Shown piece after piece: positions 26,094-36,853 of a stretch of DNA of 64,000 nt. Source of the stretch: Paraphysoderma sedebokerense (taxonomy: Eukaryota > Blastocladiomycota > Physodermatomycetes > Physodermatales > Physodermataceae); the NCBI GenBank assembly GCA_025602915.1, contig JAHLJZ010000013.1, positions 248,001-312,000 on the forward strand, given 5' to 3'. Below the pieces are notes generated by a model. It was not told the DNA's origin, did not search any database, and saw nothing but the letters and a program-made list of their open reading frames with translations. Position numbers and translations under genes: made by a program. Position 1 is the first letter of the stretch; each line of letters begins with the position of its first letter.

Positions 26094-29042
26094 CTAAGTG
26101 GATCTCAACAACTCTGAAAAGGCACCTTCCAGACACTGCTTCAGTTCTTTGTAAGATACAATCAAGCAATTCCTTTCATCCCTTGACATCAGCATAACCC
26201 TTTCATCTATCCCGACGTCAACCTAAAATTTATACGACCGGTCTCGTTAATAATGCACAAAAATTATGATTAGATAAAGTAGAGCGGCAGCGGTTACCTT
26301 ATTCAAACAGCTCAACACATGAGCCATATTCAAAACAGGATTCCCATTTTCATCTACTTGATGGAAAACATAATCCCGAAACAGCTTAATCAAATACCGA
26401 TCCCCGGTTTCCGACCACCGTGTGTCCATATCAAACCTATTTGTCGAGTTAATTGATTCATCGTAAGGAGAAAGTGTATCAATCATGGGGAAAACTTACT
26501 CTGGCCGCTCATTAATGAATCCCATCTTACAGAGTAACCTGGCAATTCTTCCATTCTCGAGTTCCTTCGAAAGCTCACTTTCGAGTGTATCGGCATATCT
26601 ATTCATATGTTATTCAAGTAATGTGGCGAGAGAGGTCAAAAATGAATGAAAAAGTAACATCAAAGTCAACAGACGTAAAGTTGATAACAATAAGAACGTA
26701 AACATACGCTCTGCAACTATCCATCTCTGTCATCAATCTACCGCTGATTAGAGCGACGCCATCGTCGATACGTTTCATACTGCTCGGCTTGGACAATAAC
26801 CATGCCAAGAAATTTGCAAATTCGGCCGAAAAATTGCGACTTATGTTCTCTAATGAAGATTTCAGATTGGCCGAAGAAGTCGCAGTGAGAGACGAACAAG
26901 CTAAGTTGACGAGAAGTTGACCAAATGCGAGAAGGTCTTCTTGCTGCAAAGTTTAAAGATCCCGAACGTTATTTCAAAATTCAAGAAAGAAAAGCAGGCA
27001 AATGACTCAGCACAAACCTGGTATTGCAGTATGACGTTGCTGTTGCCTGTTTTTGTATTATAATTTTCGAAGGTAACCATATCCCAAATACCGCAACAAT
27101 TCAACCTTATCCGATTTTTGCCCGTAACCAAAATTTTACTGGGATCAATCACTCTGGCAGCCAACCCTGCTCCGTGTATCGCCTTCAGTGCGGAACATAT
27201 TTGAGCAATATAACTCCAAAGGATAGCTTCCGTTTCGCGGGAAGACACAGTACTATTAGATCTCGCGGCGGGGGGCCGCCGTGAAGTGGAGGACGATGAA
27301 GCTCCGGGCGTTGATCCGGAATCTGCTGATTGAGCAAAATGTTTCGTATAAAGTGTTGTGGAACAAGGATGGTAATCGTACACAAAGACTAACGCTGTAA
27401 TGAAATGCGATTAGCATGGAAAACTTAACTGACGGCTAGAAAAAACTCGACGTACAGTAATCTCCGAAGGCTTTGGTTGTGAATGCTTCCCTGACATTGA
27501 CTATACTTGGATGTCGGATCCGCCTCCATGGATCAAGTGATGTCATGGCCGTTTCATTAAGCAGCCGAAAACCTTTTGGAATACATCAACACTAGTTCAT
27601 TGAAGGCATACGGATGGCAAATTTACCTTCAATTTTTCTCAAGCAATACGGTAATCCATCGACTGAACTTGTCGCACGATACACTTGAGTCGCGTATCCA
27701 AAATAATTTGTCTCGGAAGATGGATTTGAAGATTCGATTGGATATAATGAATGATAGTTGTAGACTTCAGCGGGTAATGACTGATACTCCGGCACTAACA
27801 GAAGAAAGTAAGTTGGGGCTTGTTCTTCAATACAGCTGCCCCCTCACATAGAACAGGAAACGTACTCGTGTCATCTACCACGAATGCCAACTCTTGATTT
27901 CGTTTTGTTAACTCTTCTCGCAAATCATCTGCCATGAAGAATGTATGGATGGTTTTCTGTTGACGGTTTAATTTGGTGCTGTTGGTGTGCGGAAGAGGAG
28001 ATACATAAAGATGGTAATTAAGCTGCCGTAACAATGAGAATATATCAGTTAGCAGTCGCTTGCAATTCATACATCCGAAAACGCAATAAAAAGGCTTTAA
28101 TATGATGAGACTTACTGGATGTGATGCGGTTGTAATCGTCGGCGTGCTTAAAGTCATAGGATAATAGTATTGAGGATGGTCACCCATATACGCATGATGA
28201 CCTGTCTCTGTAGTATCATAATACCCGCTTTCATAATTCATACCCTGTTCATAACCCGTATCATGAATATTCATGTGCTGCTCATATTCATTCACCAGTG
28301 CATCAACATTATGATCGGCTGGTGTGGTTGGCAGGGCCGCGCCTTCTTCACCGGAAACAACACCGGGTGATTCAATAGACGATTTACGGTTTGGATAGAA
28401 CGACGCAGTATAACTGCTGATTAGTTGGATTCGTTTGGCTTGTTCATCATCGACATTTGATGGTGTTTCTGTGGATGAAGTCCCGCTCTCGGCTGGAACT
28501 GAGGCGCTGGCTGCTGATATGGAGGGTACTGGTTCAATCTGCCCAGAAGGAATGAATGCAGGAGTAGTCACTTTAAGCGTTTTCTTGTCGGATTTATCCT
28601 GCTGTAAGTCGTTGAATGGAAAATATAATTTACACAGTCAGGTCAGGACGAGAATAACACGATACAACCAATATTTGCTGAATATTTGCTCGATCATCCG
28701 CGATACGATCCGATGTGATGTCAGCAACAAAGATAAACTTAACATACATCATGATTAAACGGGCATCCTTTGTCCTGCTTATTGCAATACCCATAAACAA
28801 TCACGTTTCTGCATAACCGGTTCTTTGCGTCGGGAGTAACATGAACTATATCAGATCAAGCGTATTAGGTTGGTATTAAATACAAAGGAATCAATCTGCG
28901 AGTCTTAGAGTAATTTAATTTCAAGGAGAATTAAATACATACATTTTTTGAGCGGCTTCGTAGGAGTCTCAGAAGGGTCAATAGGCGCCGATGTCGATGC
29001 CGTCGTCGTTTCGGGATCTGTGGACGTGGGTGTTGATGACAT
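26094..29042 (-). CDS. PAN3: PAN3, regulatory subunit of the PAN2-PAN3 deadenylase
   Basis: Eleven minus-strand exons (29042-28943, 28845-28748, 28601-28116, 28022-27866, 27794-27627, 27572-27456, 27394-27018, 26943-26708, 26598-26500, 26436-26298, 26222-26094) give 701 residues. Order: Thr/Ser-rich N-terminus; CCCH zinc finger ([22 protein letters not shown]); Pro/Tyr-rich linker; [13 protein letters not shown] and YHSLYP entering the pseudokinase domain ([43 protein letters not shown]); coiled-coil and C-terminal knob ([23 protein letters not shown]). PAN3 recruits PAN2 to poly(A)/Pab1 for cytoplasmic mRNA deadenylation. The exon 3 acceptor is a tandem CAGCAG, so one Gln may be optional. 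Confidence 0.94.
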
Positions 29043-29271
29043 GAATCTGCGAAAGGAATAACCTATAGAGAGCGATTGAAACGATAGCGAGAAGGTGGCA
29101 GTGGTTTTCACAGTCACAATGATCTTTAGTGTTGCAAAACGTAAGGCGCTGGAACTGCCAGACAGGACAAGTGAAATTCACAACAAGACGAAGCCACGAC
29201 AAGAACACGGATTTATTTCAAAATTATATACACCATGGCAAAAAGACTGCAACTCATAATAATATTACATC

Positions 29272-30950
29272 CTAGTTCACCTCTTTTCCGACATCTTGCG
29301 ACCACTGTTGAATAAAAAAATCTAATGCCTCTTTCTTCACGCCAGAACTCCAACTCTCTTCCTCGGTAGCTTCTATAAATTCATCTGGCTCTATCCATTT
29401 CTTCTTTATCGCCTCATATCGGGCTCTTGCGGCTAAGAATGCAATACATCGCTTATAAGGCCCGGGGCCGCCTTGTAAGTCCACCGTTTTGCCGTCTAAT
29501 TCAGAAAATGTCATCCCATGCGGCAAACTTAAAAATGAGCGTTTTACTTCTCGTGCTTAGTAGCGAATATCAAATGTCAGTGATCAGAAAAAACAAATTT
29601 CTAATGATTAAAACGCACCTCTGTCAGATAATTCTACGTCCCATAAATAAGGATTTAACATTCTCACTTTGAAATTTCTTGACCCGACGTCGAAATAGAT
29701 GGCTAAATCGCCAACATCAAGAGAGTATTCGACGAGATCATGCAACAATAGTCCGTTTCTAGGATCATTAATTTCTAAATCCAAGTCCATCGCATAATAC
29801 CTCCAACGTTTTTGGAAAATATGGGCTGCACGAATTTCATTCGCAGGGAACGACATATGCAACACCATACATTTTAGATGAGTGTGTTGAGTTCTAACCA
29901 TTTCTCAAAAATTAGTCACGGAAACTGAGGCAATGGAGATTAGAATAGTACTGACCTTGTGTTTGGATAATAAAGGTTTATGAGGTCAGTTCGAAATTGA
30001 TTTTGCTCTGAAATCGCACTTCCTGCAACAAGTTGAAATTCTTTATCGACTACTAATCGAGCAAGATTTATCAGTGGCATAATGGAGGAAATGTCTGGAC
30101 CCTTTGGTTCATTGATTCTGATTGAAGTGCCTATTAGCGGAAAATGATACAGGTTATTTCTTCCTGCGAAACCAGAAGAAAAACCAAATAATCATAAATC
30201 AACCATTATCAGATATCTTTAATCCCATTTTCGTGCGTATGAAGTCCACCCCTCCAACGACAGCGTCTTGTTCTTCTCCAAAATCAATCTTCAGATGCTC
30301 TGCCAACTCCAAGCCCGTCAGCTTTTCGACGTGCTTTCCATTTATTCCCCGTTCCATCAACAATACAGCAGAATCCATACATAGCCATTCCTGAACAGAG
30401 TCGTCGGATAACTTTGTGTGAAATACTTCGAACAGGATGAATAACAGTTCGTCGGTAGATATTGACTTGATAGGAAATCGCGATGTGATTTTGTCTAGGG
30501 AAAATGACGCATACTTTGCAGATAGGCGATAATCTTTTCAGAATAAATAGAATGATGTATCAATCAAAACGGAGGTTTTCACATTGTTAAAAGTACACAT
30601 TACTTACAACCAATGGAGGATTGCAAGCAAAGGAGTCGCCTCATAACTGGACGCACAAAACTGACCCCTACTTCCTTCTCCACGAAGGCGGACTTATATT
30701 GCAGTACATCTATTCCGGATAGTTGTTTCCACGTAGTTAACAGTTTTTCAGGCAAGTCTTTGAAAATATCAGAGCTGTGGGATTCGATGAAAACTCGCAT
30801 TTGATCAGGAGCGAGCGAATAAAGATTAGTGACAGCAAGAACAGAAGCGTTAGAGTCGTCGGCTCCATGCCTGGTATAACTGAGCGAAGGGAGCGGCGAA
30901 GGAGGGTCCGGAATGGAACGATGAGAGTTGTCGTTCTCCGGGTTGGACAT
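29272..30950 (-). CDS. HNH-type domain protein
   Basis: Minus-strand exons 30950-30611, 30533-30204, 30130-29956, 29893-29619 and 29549-29272 give 465 residues. The N-terminal half is polar then helical, with no family I recognise. The C-terminal part resembles the fungal HNH_2 domain: a Cys near KCMVLHMSF, then the EIRAAHIFQKRW histidine block, then NDPRNGLLLHDLVEYSLDVGDLAIYFD. The Asn and first His are present, but the position usually holding the last His is Glu, so nuclease activity is doubtful. Many fungi carry multi-copy proteins of this type of unknown function. The exon 5 acceptor (GAG at 29550) is chosen because it restores frame. Confidence 0.68.
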
Positions 30951-31241
30951 TGTAGCGTATGCAAATGGAGGCAGAAATTTCAGGTTGTGGTACGGACGGA
31001 GTTACTCAGCGACAAGCAAAGCTGATTCATCAACCACACAAAGTTGCTTTTGATGAGAGCAAAACCACCGTGCTCAATCTTTACACTCAGAACACTCTTG
31101 GGCCTTCACATATACAAGGTTGGTTAAAATCTCTTCCTGCTAAATTTAGATTGGCACCCTGCTGACTCAGGATTCCATTGAAAATACACTGTGCCCGCGC
31201 AGAACGCACCTACTACCCGCTCTCTGTCACACACCTTACCT
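30951..31241. promoter_or_regulatory. Bidirectional promoter, HNH / methyltransferase
   Basis: About 290 bp separate the start codons of divergent genes, so a shared promoter region is likely. No specific site stands out. Confidence 0.4.
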
Positions 31242-32250
31242 ATGAAGAAAACAGAGCCCATCAAATCTTGCGTTGAACTCGCAAAGCAGAACGGCGGGTG
31301 GGAAGAGATGCACAAAACGAAAAATACTCCTTGGGACGCTGGTAAATCTGCTCCGGCCCTTTTGAAGTTATTGAAGGAGGGCAAAGTTCCAAATGGTGAC
31401 GATCAAATTTTAGTTCATCGTCTGTCAATGAATAATATAGAGAGAGTTGGACTTATTTTTTATTATTATTTTCAATATGAACTGCCGATGTTCAGGAAGG
31501 GCCTTAGTACCTGGTTGCGGAAGGGTGCGGTTTATTCTTAATCTTAGCACTACCATCGAATGTATGTTGAAATGTATTTAATTTAGGGATACGATGTTTT
31601 CAATTTGGCTTCTGAAAACAGATATGCTGTCGGACTTGATATCAGCGACACCGTGATTGCGGAGTGCCAGCAGGTCGGTAGCTTTACTGAGGAATTCTAC
31701 GGCGGACTGCGATTTACGTTTATTGGCGCTCGATTGGTAATAGGCACAAAAGGAACGAAATATTCCTGATTTGCAAGCGACATTTTTAAAAGCTGATTTC
31801 TTTACATTCCCGACCGAAAAGTTTGATACTGTTTATGACTATACGTACGTCCACACATTTAGCATGTCTGCTTAGTTCGCGGTAATGTAACTCTCCTCAT
31901 AGCTTCCTTTGTGCTCTTCAACCGCCGATGCGTCCCGACTGGGCTAGACGAATGTATGAAATAATCAAGCCCGGTGGACTATTGATTACTTTAATGTTCC
32001 CGATTGATAACCATGAGGATGGTCCTCCATTTGTAGGTTTTCAAGTCTAATCTTCTGTTACTAGTCGATAACTTATGCAAGCTCTTCATCTTTTTATCAA
32101 CCGTAGGCTGTATCGCCGGAGCTATACCGACAATTACTCACCAGTTATTTTGATGAAGTCAGTATTTCCGATTGTGAGAGTTTTCCTGCTAGAGCGGGTA
32201 GGGAGAAATTAGGACTTTGGAGACGAAAAGCGGAGGAGGGAAAACTTTAG
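31242..32250 (+). CDS. TPMT-like SAM-dependent (thiol/halide) methyltransferase
   Basis: Six exons (31242-31395, 31496-31524, 31587-31673, 31744-31844, 31903-32032, 32107-32250) give 214 residues, the usual length for the thiopurine/thiol methyltransferase fold. Features are the N-terminal NGGWEEMHKTKNTPWD (the W of the TPMT family), motif I VPGCGRGYDVFNLA, LDIS at the SAM ribose-binding acidic position, FDTVYDYTFLCALQP and KPGGLLITLMFP. Fungal and plant relatives methylate thiols, halides or arsenic species and serve detoxification; the substrate cannot be read from sequence. The start is the first in-frame ATG; an open frame continues upstream without one. Confidence 0.88.
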
Positions 32251-32753
32251 AATTGGATGGGACTGTTCACGTTATTTCTAGGGCGCATTAATTCTTGCAG
32301 ATGTTCAAATATGTTACGATATCTCTTGATGTATTGGTTATGATTTTGCTGGTGAATACCCACAATATTATTGTGATTTTCGTTTGGAAGATTTGACAAA
32401 TGTCTCGTGACCGTAAATCAGAAAAACCTATGCGCATTCGATGTGCATTTGAGTGGAACAGGAAACTAGAAAATACAAATCCAAGTAGCAATCAAACCGT
32501 ACAGAACTAATCCGAGCAATAATTCCACTCTCTTGTCAAGATACTACAAACACCGGAACGGCTCCTCCAAATTTCTTTATTATACATTATATCCCACCGA
32601 TCTGTTGAGCAAAAATCATTAAAGTGCGGACCTTCACCCCCCAAACAAAATTATCGTCCAAGAGAATGCGACCGACTAACTCGTGAAATAGACCTGCCCG
32701 CCAAATTCTTTCCACCATCATCTCACTGCAACTTGAACTTCTCCCTCCATAAG
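32251..32753. other. Intergenic, about 0.5 kb
   Basis: This lies between the methyltransferase stop and the SNRNP25 start, both on the plus strand. Nothing is recognised beyond likely UTR and promoter sequence. Confidence 0.5.
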
Positions 32754-33624
32754 ATGTCAAGTTCCACATCTTCTGACAATCAGCGGCCAGAAATATTGCC
32801 GGGGTCAGATACAACCTCTGAATCGTCACAGCCGATCCTTTCGGCGGTGCCCGCTCCGTCAAACGCTGTGGACCAAATCCATAAAAGTCTTGCCAAGGTT
32901 CTTGCGGATCCGTTGTTGTCTGATCTGCCATCGAATCCGTCTTTGGAAGAAATCGAAACATTGATTGCATTGGAAACTGGAGATGCGGTGAAAATTAGAG
33001 TTGAAAGGGGTGGTTTGGGTAGTTGGGGTAATGTCTTACTTTCTGGTTCTTGTACAAATATCATTACAATTTGTGCCTTGTAGGACTTTCTTATATTGCT
33101 TGCATTAACTTATTGTTTTAATCTATCTATCTTAACTTTAAAATCATTCCTTTGTTCTTGTTCTACATTGTTGTAGAGATCCCAGTCCGAAAAACCGCAA
33201 AACTCAGAGACTTGAAACTCCTGATTCAAGCAAAGTTTGAATCCATTCAACACGACTCTCAAGAATTGAAGAGAAAGAAAATTAGTTGGTTTGTACAGCA
33301 GATTTATCAATTGTGCGAATCATCACTGTGACGACTGAGTCGTCATGGTTTTGGTTGATCACCCTCTAATAGAGGGTGATGCTCCGTCCCGTTACTTTGT
33401 GCAGAAGTCTCTAACTTGAGTTTTCCTATCTTTATTTTTTCGGTGCGAATTATCCAATTCCAATGGACCTCTTTTCTCATCATACCCAACGAAATAGGCG
33501 ATACATATGGCGAACTTATTGTTTGACGTATTACAATCAAAAGTTAAGAGATGACAATCTCAAGTTGAGTGACCTAGGAATTCAGAATGGCAGCGTGTTT
33601 AAATTTGTGAGGCACTTACGCTGA
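32754..33624 (+). CDS. SNRNP25: U11/U12 minor-spliceosome 25-kDa protein
   Basis: Exons 32754-33027, 33177-33288 and 33498-33624 give 170 residues. After a Ser-rich N-terminus comes the ubiquitin-like SNRNP25 fold: EIPVRKTAKLRDLKLLIQAK, then KKISWRYIWRTYCLTYYNQKL (human ISWSYVWRTYHLT), then LSDLGIQNGSVFKFVRHLR. SNRNP25 is specific to the U11/U12 di-snRNP that recognises U12-type introns, so its conservation implies a working minor spliceosome. An alternative first donor at 33019 would remove three residues. Intron 2 holds two perfect hairpins. It is convergent with a SIVA-like gene that contains a U12-type intron. Confidence 0.92.
33329..33380 (+). repeat. Two adjacent perfect hairpins in SNRNP25 intron 2
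   Basis: Hairpin 1, 33329-33345: TGACGACT / AGTCGTCA around a single G. Hairpin 2, 33358-33380: ATCACCCTCT / AGAGGGTGAT around AAT. Both arm pairs are perfect and lie within the 209-nt second intron, longer than most introns here. They could form in the pre-mRNA. Confidence 0.8.
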
Positions 33625-34075
33625 GTTGCGTTGTACCATGGCACACTCTTGCCCGCAAAGGGGGATCCTGCGAGGGTTGTATCGGTGATCACTTGTCAAG
33701 CACTCGTGTTGTGAAATATGATTACCGCGGGCCCGGCAAGAAATTTCGTCTAGTGTTATAGTCTATTTGCACTTCACATTATATCGTGGTTAGCTAGGTT
33801 GGAAGTCAATTAATAGCACGCAAAATATAAACTGTAGGTACTATTTATCGATGTAAAATAACTGTATAATTCACGAATGCAACATTTTATGTTGACATGA
33901 TTAATTCGTCAGATATACTTTGTCTCATGAAATAAAAGGAAGCCTTTCAAACTAAAAAATCAATTTTGTTTATTCTGTCCAACTCGATATAAGTACTAAC
34001 TAATAGGATCCCTCTCTCGTATAATGTATGTACAGACATTAATTTTATACAGTATTGAAATGTACATCGTTTCGG
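33625..34075. other. Convergent 3' intergenic
   Basis: This separates the stops of SNRNP25 and the SIVA-like gene. It is AT-rich in the second half. No gene is visible. Confidence 0.5.
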
Positions 34076-34844
34076 TCAATACGAATTCAAGCAATCGAAA
34101 CATAACAGTCGATCAGAAGAACCATGGTATCTATAATGGACAAAAAAACCAAAAAAAAGTATAGGGTTAAGGAACAACATGATTGGATTATTTCAGTTCA
34201 ATGATGTTTTTCTTTGGTAAAGCGAATAACGCAAAGGATACACATTTCTACAACAACCCCGACATATTATGTTGTCACAATTTTCACAATTCCTCTGGCA
34301 GTTCTTACAGAAGAGATTTTGGCAATACCCGCATCGAAGCGATTGCGAAGGCATAATCATTTTCGGGGCCAGACAACTAGCGCATTTGACGGGCTGTTCT
34401 GAAAGGTGTGGCTGTGGAATTGAGGTTGCGAATTTGGGCGGAGATGAAAATAATTTTCGAGAGCCTTCAAGGAGCATACTCGTTGTTTTGGCTATCAATC
34501 ATCAAAGCAAAAATCCATACGAATATATAGTTTGGTTAAAATCGAGTGCAAGAATCAATGGAAGTCACAAATACAGGTGCAGTATATGCACAGCAATTCC
34601 AGGATAGAAAGATTTTTGCCTGAGTACCGTAGACACCATCTTTTCCGTCCCATTGAATATGCTCTTTCTCTTTTTTCCTCAATACAGGAACCACCTCTGG
34701 GTGTGATTGGTCGTAATCGTGTAAGTGTTTTCGTTTTCGATGGGGAGCCGAAGTGGACCCCGATTCTGATGACATCGGCGGTGTCGAAGATGAATTCTCC
34801 AGCGAAAACGAAGAGGGAACCGACGGAGAAGACGGTCCTAACAT
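34076..34844 (-). CDS. SIVA-like Cys-rich protein with a U12-type intron
   Basis: Minus-strand exons 34844-34628, 34491-34242 and 34130-34076 give 173 residues from the first in-frame ATG. The middle VYAKTTSMLLEGSRKLF matches the SIVA helix and the C-terminus is a Cys-rich array: CASCLAPK, CGYCQNLFCKNCQRNCENCDNIICRGCC, and after the last intron RLLCFDCLNSY, the final Cys pair of the family. Animal SIVA is a zinc-binding, pro-apoptotic adaptor; its role in fungi is not established. The reading frame stays open upstream (EEEDVPFRFLIRAITK) without ATG, so the true start may lie in a further exon toward 35011. The last intron is U12-type and listed separately. Confidence 0.85.
34131..34241 (-). 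other. U12-type (minor-spliceosome) intron, GT-AG subtype
   Basis: The 5' splice site is GTATCCTTT (34241-34233), a full match to the U12-type donor. The branch site TTCCTTAAC (34174-34166) is a full match to the U12 branch consensus. The acceptor is TAG at 34133-34131. Splicing joins a 2-nt phase to 1 nt and restores the conserved SIVA Cys pair. The branch-to-acceptor distance of about 35 nt is long for this class. Without splicing the frame runs on for 17 unrelated codons. Confidence 0.9.
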
Positions 34845-35028
34845 TTGTTGAGTTTGATAGGTTGTTGTAGCGTAAGGAGTTGGTACCTTGGTGATGGCCC
34901 GAATCAGAAATCGAAAGGGCACGTCCTCCTCCTCAAGTGGCTGTCTGGCTTTCTCTCTTCAATATTGTGTTCCTAAGTATAGAATCCACCAATATTGCTT
35001 AAATCTGCCATAAATCCGCACTATCATT

Positions 35029-36665
35029 ATGTCGACTTCACAGTCAGATCAATTCATCAACCCTCAGACTCTGTTGTCAATGAAAACCGGCCGGATATTC
35101 AAAGACTGTTCGAAAAGGATAACTTCAATTGATTTCGACGATGTGGGGGAACTTTTAGTCACCGCTTCTGAAGACGATAGTTTGAGAGTTTATAATTGTA
35201 TAGAGGCAAAGTATGATAAATTACTGAATTTAAATATTAACTCGGACCATCACAAACAGTATGTTTGGATAATTTTTGTTGATTTTTTGACTTCTCTTTA
35301 TGATTTAGGCCCCACAAAATATCCTATTCAAAAAAATATGGTTGTCATTTGGCTAGATTTACTCATAAGTCTAGTTGTATTATTTATGCTTCGACGAAAG
35401 TGGATCGTAAGTGTAACTTATATGTGAAATGAATCGGGATTTGTGCCCAACGAATATGGCCGTGATCTAATTCAAATATTTCCACAGATGATCTCCGATA
35501 CCTTTCCTTCCATGATAACCAGTATATAAGATACTTCAAGGGACATAATGAACAGTATGTATAAACCTTAAATTCCAAGCTAATGGGGCTCTCACTAATC
35601 AACATTTCGAATGAACAGAGTCGTGAGTCTTGAGATGTCGCCGTCGGATGATCATTTTATTTCAGCTTCCATTGATGGAACTTTGAGATTATGGGATTTA
35701 AGAACCCCCAATTGTCAGGTACAATTCTTGATCTACTCCCGCTTTTACCGCTTCGTCTGATTGAGAACTTGTAGGGTTGTATCGAGTTTCCCCGACATGC
35801 GAGACCGTCAGTGACATATGATAGTAGTGGACAGGTAAATATTTGTATACGTGAAATAATTGGCTCAGTAATGTGAGGAGACAGCTTCTTACATTTGTCA
35901 ATTGTAGGTTTTCGCGTTCGGTTTACAAGATCCACTGCAACCGAAATCCCCCAGAATACGACTGTATGATGTTCGCAAATTTGACGCTGTCAGTATTTGG
36001 TCCGTGGTATTTTCAACTTTATGTGTCTTTCTCATTTATTTTGGCGGTTTTAGGGCCCCTTTGAAAATGAACTCATCATGGACTCCACTTCTGCACTGCC
36101 ACAATTCAATACCTTTGCATCATCGTCTCAACCGAAATCTTCGGCCTGGACTTCTCTTCAGTTTTCGAATGACGGAGAGTTGTTATTGGTGACGACATCG
36201 GGCGATGCGCACTACATTGTCGATGGGTTTAAACCGCGGATAAAGCAAAAATTGTCTAGCCACACACCACCTCAAGTGCCTGGAGTGAATTATTGGGGCG
36301 GAGAGGCAGCCTTTACACCAGATGGAAAGTATGTTCTGGCTGGTATGTGTTTGATTTAAATCTCCGAATGTCATTTTGCTGCTTTAATTCTTATCTGGCG
36401 GATTTGGTGTAGGGTCGGAAGGATGTATAACAGTCTATAGCACCACAGATGGTAATAGGGTTGGTGATATCGATTTCTATGACTGTATGTCTGTTCAAGT
36501 CGTCGGGTTTAACCCGAAGAAAATGATGATGGCTGCTGTGAGTGATAACACATTGGTAATTAGCCGAATCTTTTTATCAGTCGTTTTACTGTAGGTAGAT
36601 AACAGCTAATGAGTGCGTTTTTAATGTAGGCTTTTTATTGCTCTCCTAGCTCGTCGGCGGCTTAA
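35029..36665 (+). CDS. SWD2: WDR82/Swd2 WD-repeat protein
   Basis: Nine exons (35029-35210, 35309-35406, 35488-35554, 35619-35718, 35775-35834, 35908-35988, 36054-36342, 36413-36555, 36630-36665) join in phase to 351 residues. It is co-linear with WDR82: [109 protein letters not shown] and [22 protein letters not shown]. It should form a seven-bladed propeller. Swd2/WDR82 acts in COMPASS (H3K4 methylation) and in cleavage/polyadenylation and termination complexes. It is divergent from the SIVA-like gene with a very tight gap. Confidence 0.95.
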
Positions 36666-36853
36666 AGCTGTCTGTATATTCTTCTGTTTCGGCAGTGTAT
36701 ATTAAAGCAAGCAGATACTGTACGTGAAGAAAATGATACATGTTATTAAAGCCAATGTTCCAATAGATATCAAATCGTGAAGGCATCTGCGTATTGCCTA
36801 TCAATGGGAAGGAATATACACTTGAAACCGCCTCTTTCATCTAATCGGCTACC

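Noticed and set aside
30950-31242. HNH plus methyltransferase as a restriction-modification pair
   Set aside because: The methyltransferase is of the small-molecule TPMT type, not a DNA methylase, and the HNH protein has a substituted catalytic position.
34193-34241. Unspliced C-terminus of the SIVA-like protein (…VYPLRYSLYQRKTSLN)
   Set aside because: It lacks the conserved final Cys pair, which is restored in correct phase by the U12-type intron.
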